Both the position numbers and the translations under genes were made by a program. A DNA stretch of 64,000 nucleotides from PALSA-610 sp038213435. Lineage in GTDB: Bacteria; Actinomycetota; Acidimicrobiia; IMCC26256; PALSA-610. The notes beneath the pieces are model-generated. The model saw only the letters and a list, made by a program, of their open reading frames with translations, did no database searches and was not told the DNA's origin. This document shows positions 17,474-25,913 of this stretch, in pieces. Positions within the stretch are counted from its first letter, which is position 1; every line of letters starts with the position of its first letter. Location: positions 10,673 through 74,672 of the forward strand of contig JBBQTI010000016.1 in the NCBI GenBank assembly GCA_038213435.1. The letters run 5' to 3'.

Positions 17474-18300
17474 TCCCCGATTTCGAGACCCTCGCGTACG
17501 ACGAGGGCGACGACGGCGTCGCGGTCGTCACCCTGAACCGGCCGACCGTCCACAACGCGTTCAACTCGCTGATGCAGCGCGAGCTGCACACGTTGTGGCG
17601 GGCGCTTCGCCGGCACGACCCGGTGCGTTGCATCGTCCTCACCGGCGCGGGCGACAAGGCGTTCTGCACCGGCATCGACCGCATGGAGCAGATGGGGGGC
17701 GTTGGCAACGAGACGACCGACCCCGGCGTCGTCGGCAGCGGTGCCACACCGTTCATGTTCAACGACCCGGGCGACAACATCGGACCCAAGTCGTGCGACC
17801 TCTGGAAGCCGGTCATCGCGGCCGTCAACGGCATGGCGTGCGGCGGAGCGTTCTACATGCTCGGCGAGGTCGAGTTCATCGTCGCCGCCGACCATGCGAC
17901 CTTCTTCGACCCCCACGTCACCTACGGCATGACCGCGGCGTTCGAGCCGATCCACATGGCCGGCATCACGCCGTTCCCCGAGATCATGCGGCTGTCGCTC
18001 CTCGGCAACTACGAGCGCATGTCGGCGCAGCGGGCCCACCAGATCGGCATGGTCAGCGAGGTCGTCCGCGGCGCCGAGCTCGCCGCGCGCGCCCGTGAGA
18101 TCGCCGCGATCATCGCTTCGCAACCACGCCTCGCGATCGAAGGTACCGTGCGCGCGATCTGGTCGACCCGCTCCATGCCGCAACGCGAGGCGGTGCGCCT
18201 CGCCTACGCGTTCGTCGCGATGGGAACGAACCAGGAATCGATCAGGGAGGGACAGCAGATGTTCGCCTCCGGCAAGCGCGTGGAGTGGACACTGCGCTGA
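17470..18300 (+). CDS. Enoyl-CoA hydratase/isomerase family protein
   Basis: Crotonase-fold enzyme of 276 residues. VVTLNRPTVHNAFNS (about 18-32), GDKAFCTGIDR and the oxyanion-hole region AAVNGMACGGAFYMLGEVEF are clear. The position usually filled by the catalytic Glu pair reads DPHVTYGMTAAFEPIHMAG, so a classical hydratase mechanism is uncertain; isomerase, hydrolase or ring-opening activity is possible, as in several actinobacterial EchA proteins. It overlaps the SDR upstream (ATGA) and the thiolase-like gene downstream (TGATG), hence one operon. A paralog with the same DPHVSIGQ-type segment is at 60277. Confidence 0.85.
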   Translation: MIPDFETLAYDEGDDGVAVVTLNRPTVHNAFNSLMQRELHTLWRALRRHDPVRCIVLTGAGDKAFCTGIDRMEQMGGVGNETTDPGVVGSGATPFMFNDPGDNIGPKSCDLWKPVIAAVNGMACGGAFYMLGEVEFIVAADHATFFDPHVTYGMTAAFEPIHMAGITPFPEIMRLSLLGNYERMSAQRAHQIGMVSEVVRGAELAARAREIAAIIASQPRLAIEGTVRAIWSTRSMPQREAVRLAYAFVAMGTNQESIREGQQMFASGKRVEWTLR

Positions 18301-19448
18301 TGGTGGGCACCAGGAAAGTCGCAATCGTCGGCGCCGCGTTGTCGGACATTGGGCGCGTCGACACCAAGACCCCCTTCGAGCTGCACTACCAGGCCGCGTC
18401 GCGCGCGATCGCGGACGCCGGCCTCACGAAGGCCGACATCGACGGCTTCGGCTCCAGCGGCACGGGCATGCTCGCGCCCATCGAGATCGGGGAATACATC
18501 GGGCTCCGCCCGACGTGGGTCGACGGAACCGGCGTCGGGGGCTCCAGCTGGGAGTTCATGGTCGAACATGCCACCGCGGCGATTCTCGCCGGTCACGCCG
18601 AAGTGGTGGTGCTCGCGTACGGCTCGACGACCCGCGCCGACCTGAAGGCGCGCCGGCGGACCGCGAACCTCGGCTTCGGCGGCCGCGGTCCGGTCCAGTT
18701 CGACGTTCCGTTCGGCCACACGCTCATCTCGAAGTACGCGATGGCAACGCGTCGGCACATGCACGAATTCGGCACGACGGTCGACCAACTCGCCGAGATC
18801 GCGGTGAGCACGCGCTACAACGCCTCGTTCAACCCGGAGGCCTACTACCGCGATCCCATCACCATCAACGAGGTCAACAGCAGCCGGATGATGGCCGACC
18901 CATTGACCAAGCTCCATTGCTGCATCCGCAGCGACGGCGGCGGCGCAGTCGTGCTCACGAGCCAAGAGCGCGCGCGCGACCTCGCCAAGAAACCCGTGTG
19001 GGTGCTGGGAACCGGCGAGGCGACGAGCCATACGACGATGAGCGAGTGGGACGACTTCACCCGCTCGCCCGCCGTGCAGAGCGGGAGGCACGCCTTCGCC
19101 CGGGCCGGCGTCACCCCCGACGACATCGACGTCTGCCAGATCTACGACGCGTTCACTCACATGGTGCTGGCGAGCGTCGAGGCGCTCGGCTTCTGCAAGC
19201 CGGGTGAAGGCGGGCCCTTCGTCGCCGACGGTCGGCTCCGCCTCGGCGGCGCCCTCCCGACGAACACCGACGGCGGCGGCCTCTCGCACTGCCATCCCGG
19301 AATGCGCGGCATGTTCCTGCTTGTGGAAGCGACGCGCCAGCTCCGGGGCGAGGCGGACGGCCGCCAGGTCGAGAATGCGCAACTCGCGTGCGTGAACGGG
19401 ACCGGCGGCTGGTTCTCCTCTGCGAGCACCGTCATCCTCGGCGCCTGA
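18300..19448 (+). CDS. Thiolase-like lipid-transfer protein (Ltp/SCP-x type)
   Basis: Thiolase-fold protein of 382 residues of the nonspecific lipid-transfer group. Instead of the catalytic thiolase Cys it has GVGGSSWEF; CQIYDAFTHMVL and LPTNTDGGGLSHCHPGMRG are the family landmarks. Relatives act as retro-aldolases that cleave steroid side-chain CoA esters together with a DUF35 protein, or as true thiolases. No DUF35 gene is adjacent, unlike at 42229, so it may use a remote partner. The ATG at 18300 (TGATG overlap) is preferred; a GTG at 18285 inside the crotonase gene would add five residues. Convergent 17-bp overlap with the permease gene. Confidence 0.83.
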   Translation: MVGTRKVAIVGAALSDIGRVDTKTPFELHYQAASRAIADAGLTKADIDGFGSSGTGMLAPIEIGEYIGLRPTWVDGTGVGGSSWEFMVEHATAAILAGHAEVVVLAYGSTTRADLKARRRTANLGFGGRGPVQFDVPFGHTLISKYAMATRRHMHEFGTTVDQLAEIAVSTRYNASFNPEAYYRDPITINEVNSSRMMADPLTKLHCCIRSDGGGAVVLTSQERARDLAKKPVWVLGTGEATSHTTMSEWDDFTRSPAVQSGRHAFARAGVTPDDIDVCQIYDAFTHMVLASVEALGFCKPGEGGPFVADGRLRLGGALPTNTDGGGLSHCHPGMRGMFLLVEATRQLRGEADGRQVENAQLACVNGTGGWFSSASTVILGA

Positions 19449-20559
19449 GCGCGGCCCGCAAGCGGCGGGGCGGTGTCACCGGCGACCCCTCCCGCTGCGC
19501 CGCGGACTCGGGCGTCGCCGCGAGCACCTCGGCGACCTCTTCCGGTCCGATCTCGCTGATGATCGAGACCGCCAGCACTGCGCCCAGCACGAACAGCAAC
19601 GCGCCGGTGAGCCCGTAGAGCTCGAGACCGCCGAAGGCGGCCAGCACGATCGCGAACGAGCCCACGTGCACGGTGCGCCGTTCGAGCCAGCGATTGAGCC
19701 ACCAATGGCACGCCAGGATCACCATGAAGCACCCGGCGACGACCAACGCGCGCGTCAGCGTGTGCGCGCCCGCGAAGACGATAATCGGAAGCGCTCCGAT
19801 GAGGACGCCGGCAATGGGCAGGAAGCTCCACAGTCCGACCCACACCGCGAGTGCGGCGGGGCCCGGCACCCCGGCGGCATTCGCGATCCCAAACGCAACC
19901 AACGCCACGACGAGCGCTTCCCAGAGCTTCACGCGCGCGAAGAAGAGCGCGCGCCGCGATCCGTCGCGCATCACGTACTCCGTCCGTTGCCGGACCGCAT
20001 CGTCGTCGATGAGACGAAGCCCACCTTCGATGAGGCGGGTCCCGTAGAGCACGAAGAAGATCGTGAGGATGAGCCCGGCGAGGAACGCGACGCCTTGTGA
20101 CACCGCCGATTTGATCGCCTCCGGAGCCGCGCCGCCCGCGAGCCGCTCGGGGATCGTGTCGACGAGGTTGGTGACGCGCTCCTCCAGCTTGATCTCGCGA
20201 AAGAACTTGGAATTCTTCTCCAGCTCGGCCGCGCGCTGCGGGGCGGCCTGCTGCAGGCTGCTCATTGCGTCGGAGACGTCGTTCACGATCTTGTAGCCGG
20301 CGAAGCCGATCGCGCCGAGCATGACGAGCGCGGTCAGGAGCACGGCGACCGCGCGGGGAACGAAACGGAAATGTGCGAGCCAGACGATGCCCGGCCGGAC
20401 GAGGGCGGCGATCGCCATCGCCGAGAGCGCCCACGCGATCACGCGCTCGGCGTCGCGCGCGATCTCGAGGACCAGAAACGTGATGCCGAGCCCGAAGACG
20501 AGGGCGAGCGCGGAACGAACCGACAACCGCACTCGAAGCGTGCGCGCGACATCGGCCAT
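19432..20559 (-). CDS. AI-2E family (TqsA/PerM-like) membrane permease
   Basis: Integral membrane protein of 375 residues with about seven or eight hydrophobic segments: two pairs in the first 110 residues, a soluble loop (about 110-150, QQAAPQRAAELEKNSKFF), and a cluster from about 170 to 345 (LAGLILTIFFVLYG, LWSFLPIAGVLIGALP, ILACHWWLNRW). This is the AI-2E/PF01594 layout; members export small molecules or ions and the substrate is unknown. The ATG at 20559 is only 19 bp from the GTG of a second AI-2E gene on the other strand, and TATCGT (20573-20568) lies 8 nt upstream, so a leaderless start is likely. The two proteins may work together. Confidence 0.83.
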   Translation of the reverse strand: MADVARTLRVRLSVRSALALVFGLGITFLVLEIARDAERVIAWALSAMAIAALVRPGIVWLAHFRFVPRAVAVLLTALVMLGAIGFAGYKIVNDVSDAMSSLQQAAPQRAAELEKNSKFFREIKLEERVTNLVDTIPERLAGGAAPEAIKSAVSQGVAFLAGLILTIFFVLYGTRLIEGGLRLIDDDAVRQRTEYVMRDGSRRALFFARVKLWEALVVALVAFGIANAAGVPGPAALAVWVGLWSFLPIAGVLIGALPIIVFAGAHTLTRALVVAGCFMVILACHWWLNRWLERRTVHVGSFAIVLAAFGGLELYGLTGALLFVLGAVLAVSIISEIGPEEVAEVLAATPESAAQREGSPVTPPRRLRAALRRRG

Positions 20560-20578
20560 CGGCTCGTACGATACCGAC
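20560..20578. promoter_or_regulatory. Bidirectional promoter with overlapping -10 elements
   Basis: The whole intergenic space between two divergent permease genes is 19 bp. TACGAT (20567-20572) is placed 6 nt before the GTG on the plus strand; on the minus strand TATCGT (20573-20568) is placed 8 nt before the ATG. Five of the six base pairs are shared. No room is left for a ribosome-binding site on either side, so both mRNAs should be leaderless. -35 elements are not obvious. Confidence 0.55.
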
Positions 20579-21760
20579 GTGGAGTCCTTCCCTCTCGGAC
20601 CCTCGACGACGACGGCCGACCCGCCGAACGACGGCGTCGATCTCGATCCGCGCTCGGCGGTCCCGCTTGCCATCGCGGTCGCGATATTCGTGATCGCGGT
20701 CTGGTTCATCCGCTCGATTCCACGCACGCTCTCGTCGCTCGCGCTCGCCGCGCTGTTCGCGTTCGCACTCAATCCGTTGGTCGAAGCGCTCAAGCGGCGA
20801 ACCGGATGGCATCGCCGCACCGCCGCGGGCGTCGTGCTCGTCACGGCCGCACTCCTCATCACGGTCGTCGTCGCGTTGATCACCGCGCCTACGATCCGCG
20901 AGGTACGCGACTTCAACAAACAGATCCCGCAGACCGTCAAGGACCTCGGCCGGCTTCCGATCGTCGGCCCACGTCTGCGTGAAGCGAACGCCTCCGAGAA
21001 GGTACAGCAGTGGCTGAACGACGTGCCGCAGCACCTCAGCACCAATTCGAAGCCGATCGAGAACGCAGCCGGTGCGATCGCCGACGGTGTCGCGGCCGCC
21101 CTGTTCACGATCTTGCTCGCGATCACGATCGTGCTCGACGGTGAGTTCCTCGTCGGCGGCGTCCGCCGGCTCGTGCCCGCACGCCGGCGTTCCGACGCCG
21201 ACCGGATGGGGCGTCTCGTCTACAACGTGATCGGCCGTTACATCGCGGGCACGCTGCTCGTCGCCGCGCTCGGCGGCGTCGTCATGCTCACGGGCGCACT
21301 CTCCCTCGGCGTCCCGCTCGCGCCGCTGATCGCCGTATGGGTGGCGATCACGAATCCGATCCCGCAGATCGGCGGATTCCTCGGCGGCGTGGTGTTCGTC
21401 CTCCTCGCGGTTACGCAGGGCGCGGTCGTCGGGTTGATCGCGCTCGCCATATTCCTCGTGTACCAGCAGCTCGAGAACCATGTGCTGCAACCGCTGATCA
21501 TCGGTCGCGCCGTTCGCCTCTCGCCGCCGGCGACGATGGTCGCCGCCCTCGTCGGCGTCGCGGCGGGCGGGCTCGTCGGCGGCCTGTTCGCAATCCCCTT
21601 GCTCGGTGCGACGAAGGCCATCTACCTGTCGACCCGGTACCCCACGGATGAGGGCGAGTCCGAGTCCGAGTCTTCCGAAGCCGAATCGCCCGATATCGCC
21701 GCTCGCGACGCTAGGCCGCGAGCGGCGCTCCGAAGAAACCGCGGTGCACGACGCGCGTGA
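20579..21760 (+). CDS. AI-2E family membrane permease
   Basis: A 393-residue membrane protein of the AI-2E/PF01594 family: paired helices near 30-75 (VPLAIAVAIFVIAVWFI), a third and fourth to 115, a soluble segment with FNKQIPQTVKDLGRLP, then helices from about 165 to 345 containing NPIPQIGGFLGG and YQQLENHVLQPLIIGR, both family signatures. A Ser/Glu-rich tail (GESESESSEAESPD) follows. It is divergent from, and distantly similar to, the permease at 19432. The 3' end overlaps the convergent TetR gene by 50 bp. Substrate unknown. The GTG start is set by position 6 nt after TACGAT. Confidence 0.85.
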   Translation: MESFPLGPSTTTADPPNDGVDLDPRSAVPLAIAVAIFVIAVWFIRSIPRTLSSLALAALFAFALNPLVEALKRRTGWHRRTAAGVVLVTAALLITVVVALITAPTIREVRDFNKQIPQTVKDLGRLPIVGPRLREANASEKVQQWLNDVPQHLSTNSKPIENAAGAIADGVAAALFTILLAITIVLDGEFLVGGVRRLVPARRRSDADRMGRLVYNVIGRYIAGTLLVAALGGVVMLTGALSLGVPLAPLIAVWVAITNPIPQIGGFLGGVVFVLLAVTQGAVVGLIALAIFLVYQQLENHVLQPLIIGRAVRLSPPATMVAALVGVAAGGLVGGLFAIPLLGATKAIYLSTRYPTDEGESESESSEAESPDIAARDARPRAALRRNRGARRA

Positions 21761-22379
21761 CGGTGTCGAACAACGTGTCGCTGTCGAACTCGAGCTCGCG
21801 CGACACCAGGAAATACGCGAACCGCTCCAGCAGCGCCATGAGCGCGGAGATCGAGGCGACGTCACCGCGTGCTCCGGCGTCGCGCATACGCGAACCGAGC
21901 GCGGTCGCGATGTCGGTGAACGCGACCACACCCAGTCGGCTCGTCTCGCGATCCTCGACGTTGCCCTCCATCCAGGCGCGTAGCACCGGCCCGAACCGCG
22001 CGTAGGTCGAGAAGAAGGTCTCGAGGAACCGGCGCAGCTCGGCCGCACCCGCCTCGTCACCCGCGACCTCGCCCAGGCCGCCGGCCAGCGCACCCATCTC
22101 GTGCGCGCACTGGATGGCGAGCGCGCGCAGCAGCTCTTCCTTGTTCGCGAAGTAAAGGTAGAAGGTGCCGTGCGACGTGCGCGCGGCGCGAACGATATCG
22201 TCGACGCGGGCCGCGTGGAACCCGCGCTCGGCGAATACGCGCATCCCCGCGTCGAGCAGCTTGCGCATCATCTTGCGACCCTGGGCCCGCAGTTCCCTCG
22301 CGGCGGCCGGCGTGCCCGGCGGGGGCGAGACATCGCGCCCGCCGGTCGCTCGTCGAGACGACTTGTACGCTTCGGCCAT
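21711..22379 (-). CDS. TetR-family transcriptional regulator
   Basis: A 222-residue TetR-type repressor. The DNA-binding domain occupies about residues 35-85; its helix-turn-helix contains VDDIVRAARTSHGTFYLYF followed by NKEELL. The rest is a helical ligand pocket of unknown specificity, probably an acyl-CoA, given the neighbour. Its ATG (22379-22377) overlaps the ATG of the divergent ligase gene by two bases, so the two genes have no intergenic DNA at all. GGGAG lies 5 nt upstream inside the ligase coding strand. The first 30 residues precede the conserved domain and may be disordered. It very likely controls the ligase/acyl-CoA dehydrogenase operon and itself. Confidence 0.88.
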   Translation of the reverse strand: MAEAYKSSRRATGGRDVSPPPGTPAAARELRAQGRKMMRKLLDAGMRVFAERGFHAARVDDIVRAARTSHGTFYLYFANKEELLRALAIQCAHEMGALAGGLGEVAGDEAGAAELRRFLETFFSTYARFGPVLRAWMEGNVEDRETSRLGVVAFTDIATALGSRMRDAGARGDVASISALMALLERFAYFLVSRELEFDSDTLFDTVTRVVHRGFFGAPLAA

Positions 22380-23850
22380 GTCTCTCCCGGGCCTGCCCTG
22401 GACGATCGCGGAAGCCGCCCGCCGTTTCGCGGATCGTACCGCCTATGTCACTCCGCTCGGCTGGTCGTTGTCGTATGCCGATGTGGATCACATCTCCGAT
22501 GAGGTCGCGGTCGGGCTCACCGCTCGGGGAGTGCTCGCGGCTGACGTCGTCGGGCTGGTCCTGCCGCCCGGACCCGAGTACCTCCTCGCGTACGCGGCGA
22601 TTGCCAAGCTCGGTGCGATCACCGCGGGCGTGAACGATCGGCTTTCCGAGCGCGAGCGCGACACGATTCTCGCCCTCGCCGAACCGCGCGTCGTCCTCAC
22701 GACCGACGAGGTTCCGCCGGCCGCCTCGTCCGAGACCGTGCTGCGGGAGCTGCGCGTGAAGGGACCAGCGCCCCCCGAGTTGGCACCCGACCCCGAGCGC
22801 CCGGTCGCGATCGTCTTCACGTCGGGCACGACCGGCCTCCCGAAGGGCGCGCTCTACTGCAACCGCCAGCTCGCGTTCATCACCCTCACCGACGTCGGCG
22901 ACACGTGGGACGGCGGTGGCCGTTCGTTCAGCGGCACCTCGTTCGCTCACCTCGGGTTCATGACCAAGTTCGCCGGCAATCTCCGACGGGGCGGCACGAC
23001 GTTCATCATGGAACGCTGGCACGCCCGACCCGCTCTCGAGCTCCTCGCGCGCCAGCGCATGACGACGGTCGCGGGCGTGCCGACCCAGCTCGCGCTCATG
23101 CTGCGCGATCTCGAGTTCGACGACTTCGACCTCTCGACGGTGCAATACATCATCGCCGGCGGCGGACCGATCACGCCCGGGCTCGCCGAGGAGTCCCGCC
23201 GGCGCTTCGGCGCGCGACTCGCCACCCGCTACTCGTGCACGGAAGCGGGCATCGGCCTCGGCACCGCGTTCGACGACCCGGAGGAGGACGCGATCATCAG
23301 CGTGGGCCGGCCGCACGCGAGCGTCGACGTCTCGCTACGCGACGGGGCGGGCGAACCTGTCTCCGGCAACGACATCGGCGAGGTGTGCCTGCGCTCCCCT
23401 GCCGTCATGTCCGGCTACTGGCGGGATCCCGACCAGACCCGCGCCGCGTTCACTTCCGACGGCTTCGTGCGCACCGGCGACCTCGGTTGGGTAGACGATC
23501 GCGGCCGCCTGCGACTCGTCGGCCGGAGCAAGGAGATGTACGTGCGCGGCGGTTACAACGTGTACCCGGTCGAGATCGAGAGCGTGCTGTCGACCCATCC
23601 CGACATCGCGGCCGTTGCGGTAGTGCCCCGACCCGACGACATCATGGGCGAGATCGGTGTCGCGGCCGTCGTCCCGCGCGACCGGGATCGTCCTCCGTCG
23701 CTGGCCGAGCTGCGCGCGTTCGCCGCCCCGCACATCGCGACCTACAAGCTGCCCGAGGCCATGCACGTCGTCGACACGCTGCCGTTGACTGTGGGCGAAA
23801 AGGTCGACCGGCGAGCGTTGGTGGACGAGATCGCGAAGCTCCTAACCTGA
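22378..23850 (+). CDS. AMP-dependent acyl-CoA synthetase/ligase
   Basis: ANL-family ligase of 490 residues. VFTSGTTGLPKGALY is the phosphate-binding motif, TRYSCTEAG the adenine motif, GFVRTGDLGWVDDRGRLR and GRSKEMYVRGGYNVYP the hinge, and GEKVDRRAL carries the late Lys. It should activate a carboxylate for the acyl-CoA dehydrogenase encoded 45 bp downstream. TACGCT (22366-22371) is 6 nt before the ATG, so the mRNA is probably leaderless and its promoter lies inside the divergent TetR gene. It likely belongs to the TetR regulon. Confidence 0.9.
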   Translation: MSLPGLPWTIAEAARRFADRTAYVTPLGWSLSYADVDHISDEVAVGLTARGVLAADVVGLVLPPGPEYLLAYAAIAKLGAITAGVNDRLSERERDTILALAEPRVVLTTDEVPPAASSETVLRELRVKGPAPPELAPDPERPVAIVFTSGTTGLPKGALYCNRQLAFITLTDVGDTWDGGGRSFSGTSFAHLGFMTKFAGNLRRGGTTFIMERWHARPALELLARQRMTTVAGVPTQLALMLRDLEFDDFDLSTVQYIIAGGGPITPGLAEESRRRFGARLATRYSCTEAGIGLGTAFDDPEEDAIISVGRPHASVDVSLRDGAGEPVSGNDIGEVCLRSPAVMSGYWRDPDQTRAAFTSDGFVRTGDLGWVDDRGRLRLVGRSKEMYVRGGYNVYPVEIESVLSTHPDIAAVAVVPRPDDIMGEIGVAAVVPRDRDRPPSLAELRAFAAPHIATYKLPEAMHVVDTLPLTVGEKVDRRALVDEIAKLLT

Positions 23851-23895
23851 GTCGCCCAAGTCGACCGACTCGACCCCCGAACGCGTCCCGAGGCC

Positions 23896-25026
23896 ATGGA
23901 GCTCGAATTCACCCCCGATCAGGACGAGCTACGCGACTCGATGCGTGCGGTGCTCGCGAAGGAGAGCCCGGTTGCACTCGCGCGCCGGGTCGTCGACCAC
24001 GACGTCGGCCTCGACGCGCTCTGGGCGACGCTGACCGGGTTGGGCTGGTCTTCCCTCACCGTTCCCGAATCCGACGGCGGCATCGGCCTCGGGATGATCG
24101 AAGCCGGCATCCTCGCCGAGGAGATCGGTCGGGTGATCGCGCCCGGGCCACTGCTCGCGACCGTGACGCAATTCGTTCCCGCGGTGCGCGAGACCGGCAC
24201 TGCCGAGCAGCGCGCCCGATTTCTCGGTGCGGTGGCGGCGGGTAGTTGCTCGGGAGCACTTGCGATCGTGGAGAAGCGAGGCTCGTTCGATCCGGCCTCG
24301 GTCACCGCGACCGTCGTGATCGACGGCGCGCATGCCGTGTTGGCGGGCGAGAAGCGGTTCGTCGTAGAAGGCGACGCCGTCGACGAGCTGGTCGTCGTCG
24401 CGCGCAGCCCGGGCACCTCGGGGGACGACGGGGTGCACGCGCTCGTCGTACCGGTCGCCGCGATGCGAACGAGGCGCGTGCACGCGCTCGACGGCAGCCG
24501 TCGCCTTGCCCACGTCGATCTCGACGGCGTCCGGGTCGAGCGCGACCGCGTCCTCGGCGACGGCCAGTCGTCGAGCGCAACCGCGCTGCGCCGTGCGATC
24601 GAGGAGGCGACGGTCGCGACCGCGCTCGAGATCGTCGGCGTCGCACAGACCATCTTCGACGTCACGCTCGAGTACGCCAAGCAACGCGAGCAGTTCGGTG
24701 TGCCGATCGGGTCGTTCCAGGCAATCAAGCACAAGTTCGCCGACATGATCGTGGTGCTCGAACGGGCGCGTGCGACCGGCTACTTCGCAGCGCTCACGGT
24801 CGCCGAGGACGATCCGCGGCGTACGGCCGCGACATCGGTGGCGAAGGTCGCGGCCGGCGACTGCCAGCGCCTGTTGGCCAAGGAGGGCATCCAGATCCAC
24901 GGCGGGATCGGCTACACGTGGGAGCACGACATGCACCTCTACGTGAAGCGCGTCAAGTCACTGGAACCCCTCTTCGGCTCGAGCAGCACCCACCGCGCGC
25001 ACATCGCCGATCTCCTGGGCGTGTAG
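23896..25026 (+). CDS. Acyl-CoA dehydrogenase (FadE-like)
   Basis: FAD-dependent acyl-CoA dehydrogenase of 376 residues, of the shorter actinobacterial type that often forms heteromers. The N-terminal helices (FTPDQDELRDSMRAVL), GILAEEIGRVIAPGP and the C-terminal block REQFGVPIGSFQAIKHKFAD, QIHGGIGYTWEHDMHLY are present. The middle flavin motif (WCQxxSEPxAGSD in the gene at 6584) is replaced by an unusual SCSGALAIVEKRGSFDP, as in partner subunits lacking full flavin contacts. GAGG lies a few bases before the ATG. It follows the ligase gene at 45 bp and probably shares its transcript and TetR control. Confidence 0.85.
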   Translation: MELEFTPDQDELRDSMRAVLAKESPVALARRVVDHDVGLDALWATLTGLGWSSLTVPESDGGIGLGMIEAGILAEEIGRVIAPGPLLATVTQFVPAVRETGTAEQRARFLGAVAAGSCSGALAIVEKRGSFDPASVTATVVIDGAHAVLAGEKRFVVEGDAVDELVVVARSPGTSGDDGVHALVVPVAAMRTRRVHALDGSRRLAHVDLDGVRVERDRVLGDGQSSSATALRRAIEEATVATALEIVGVAQTIFDVTLEYAKQREQFGVPIGSFQAIKHKFADMIVVLERARATGYFAALTVAEDDPRRTAATSVAKVAAGDCQRLLAKEGIQIHGGIGYTWEHDMHLYVKRVKSLEPLFGSSSTHRAHIADLLGV

Positions 25027-25046
25027 CGCAGGTTCGGCGTCGTCGG

Positions 25047-25796
25047 TCAGACGCTCAGCAGGATCTCGGCGAGGATGTAGAACGCGACGATCAGGACGAA
25101 GCCGGTGTACATCGCGTTCTTGTGGGTCTCGTAGATCATGTTGAGGCCGGTGTTCCCGCGCCCGCTGATCATGCCCAGTGCGTTCAGCTGGAGCACGGCC
25201 AAGACCACGATGCCGATGATGAGGTAGACGATGCATTTCCCGGAGCTGAGGCCGCCACCGAAGTTCGGGCCGCTCTCGTAGAAGTGCGCGGCGCCCACCA
25301 TGAACACCAACAGCGGCAGCGAGAAGATCGTGTTCTGGCGCGACGCCATCGCGCCGGCGCGGGCGGCGGCGGCCGCGTTCGGGTTCGCCTCGCCCCCGGC
25401 CTTCAGCGTCCGCGCGTTGCCGATCACGATCTGCTGGTTCGGCCAGATCACGAGCCACACGTTGAGGAACATCGCGAGACCGAAGAGGATGCCGACCGCG
25501 AGCGTCGGGCCGGCGGTGCTGTGGATCCAGAAATTCCTGTCGTAGCTGCCCTTCGGCGCGATCGCGATGATGAGCAGCCCGAACACCACGGTCGCGGCCG
25601 CCGACCACCGGAACCACCAGAGCGCGCGCCAAGTCAGCTTGTCGAACGCATCGTTGCGCGAGCTCGCCTCCATCTCGGCGAACGCCGGCGTCTGAACGAA
25701 GTTGAAGTACCACAGCAGACCCATCCACATGACGGCCACGATGACGTGGGAAATGCGGAAGGCCTCGGACAAGCCAACCCGGTGGAAGATCTCCAT
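25047..25796 (-). CDS. PuuD-like (Urate_ox_N) membrane protein lacking cytochrome domain
   Basis: A 249-residue integral membrane protein with about six or seven helices. The start SHVIVAVMWMGLLWYFNFVQ followed by PAFAEM matches the membrane domain of bacterial urate hydroxylase PuuD/cytochrome-c urate oxidase. The known enzyme has a C-terminal cytochrome c with CxxCH; here the protein ends after the last helix, has only one Cys, and no c-type cytochrome gene is adjacent. It may use another electron acceptor or oxidise something other than urate. GGGAG is 8 nt before the ATG. It converges on the acyl-CoA dehydrogenase gene (20-bp gap). No purine-degradation genes are near. Confidence 0.7.
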   Translation of the reverse strand: MEIFHRVGLSEAFRISHVIVAVMWMGLLWYFNFVQTPAFAEMEASSRNDAFDKLTWRALWWFRWSAAATVVFGLLIIAIAPKGSYDRNFWIHSTAGPTLAVGILFGLAMFLNVWLVIWPNQQIVIGNARTLKAGGEANPNAAAAARAGAMASRQNTIFSLPLLVFMVGAAHFYESGPNFGGGLSSGKCIVYLIIGIVVLAVLQLNALGMISGRGNTGLNMIYETHKNAMYTGFVLIVAFYILAEILLSV

Positions 25797-25913
25797 CGCA
25801 CGCTCCCGGTTGTTCGGAAAGGGCGGCCGAACGTACCAAACCTTCCGTGGTCCCGTCAGGGATCCTCGCGACCCTCGGCCGAAGACGAGTCGCGCGACCG
25901 AGAGGCGGGGCGG

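Noticed and set aside
18285..18299. GTG at 18285 as start of the thiolase-like protein
   Set aside because: The ATG at 18300 gives the TGATG junction seen at other coupled genes here; the five extra residues are not part of the fold.
19157..22093. 978-codon minus-strand open frame over two permeases and the TetR gene
   Set aside because: Composition is the Arg/Asp/His pattern of GC-rich shadow frames; the permeases and TetR are clearly coded in other frames.
25047..25796. Complete urate oxidase (PuuD)
   Set aside because: The cytochrome c domain is missing and there are no purine-degradation genes, so only the membrane domain is claimed.
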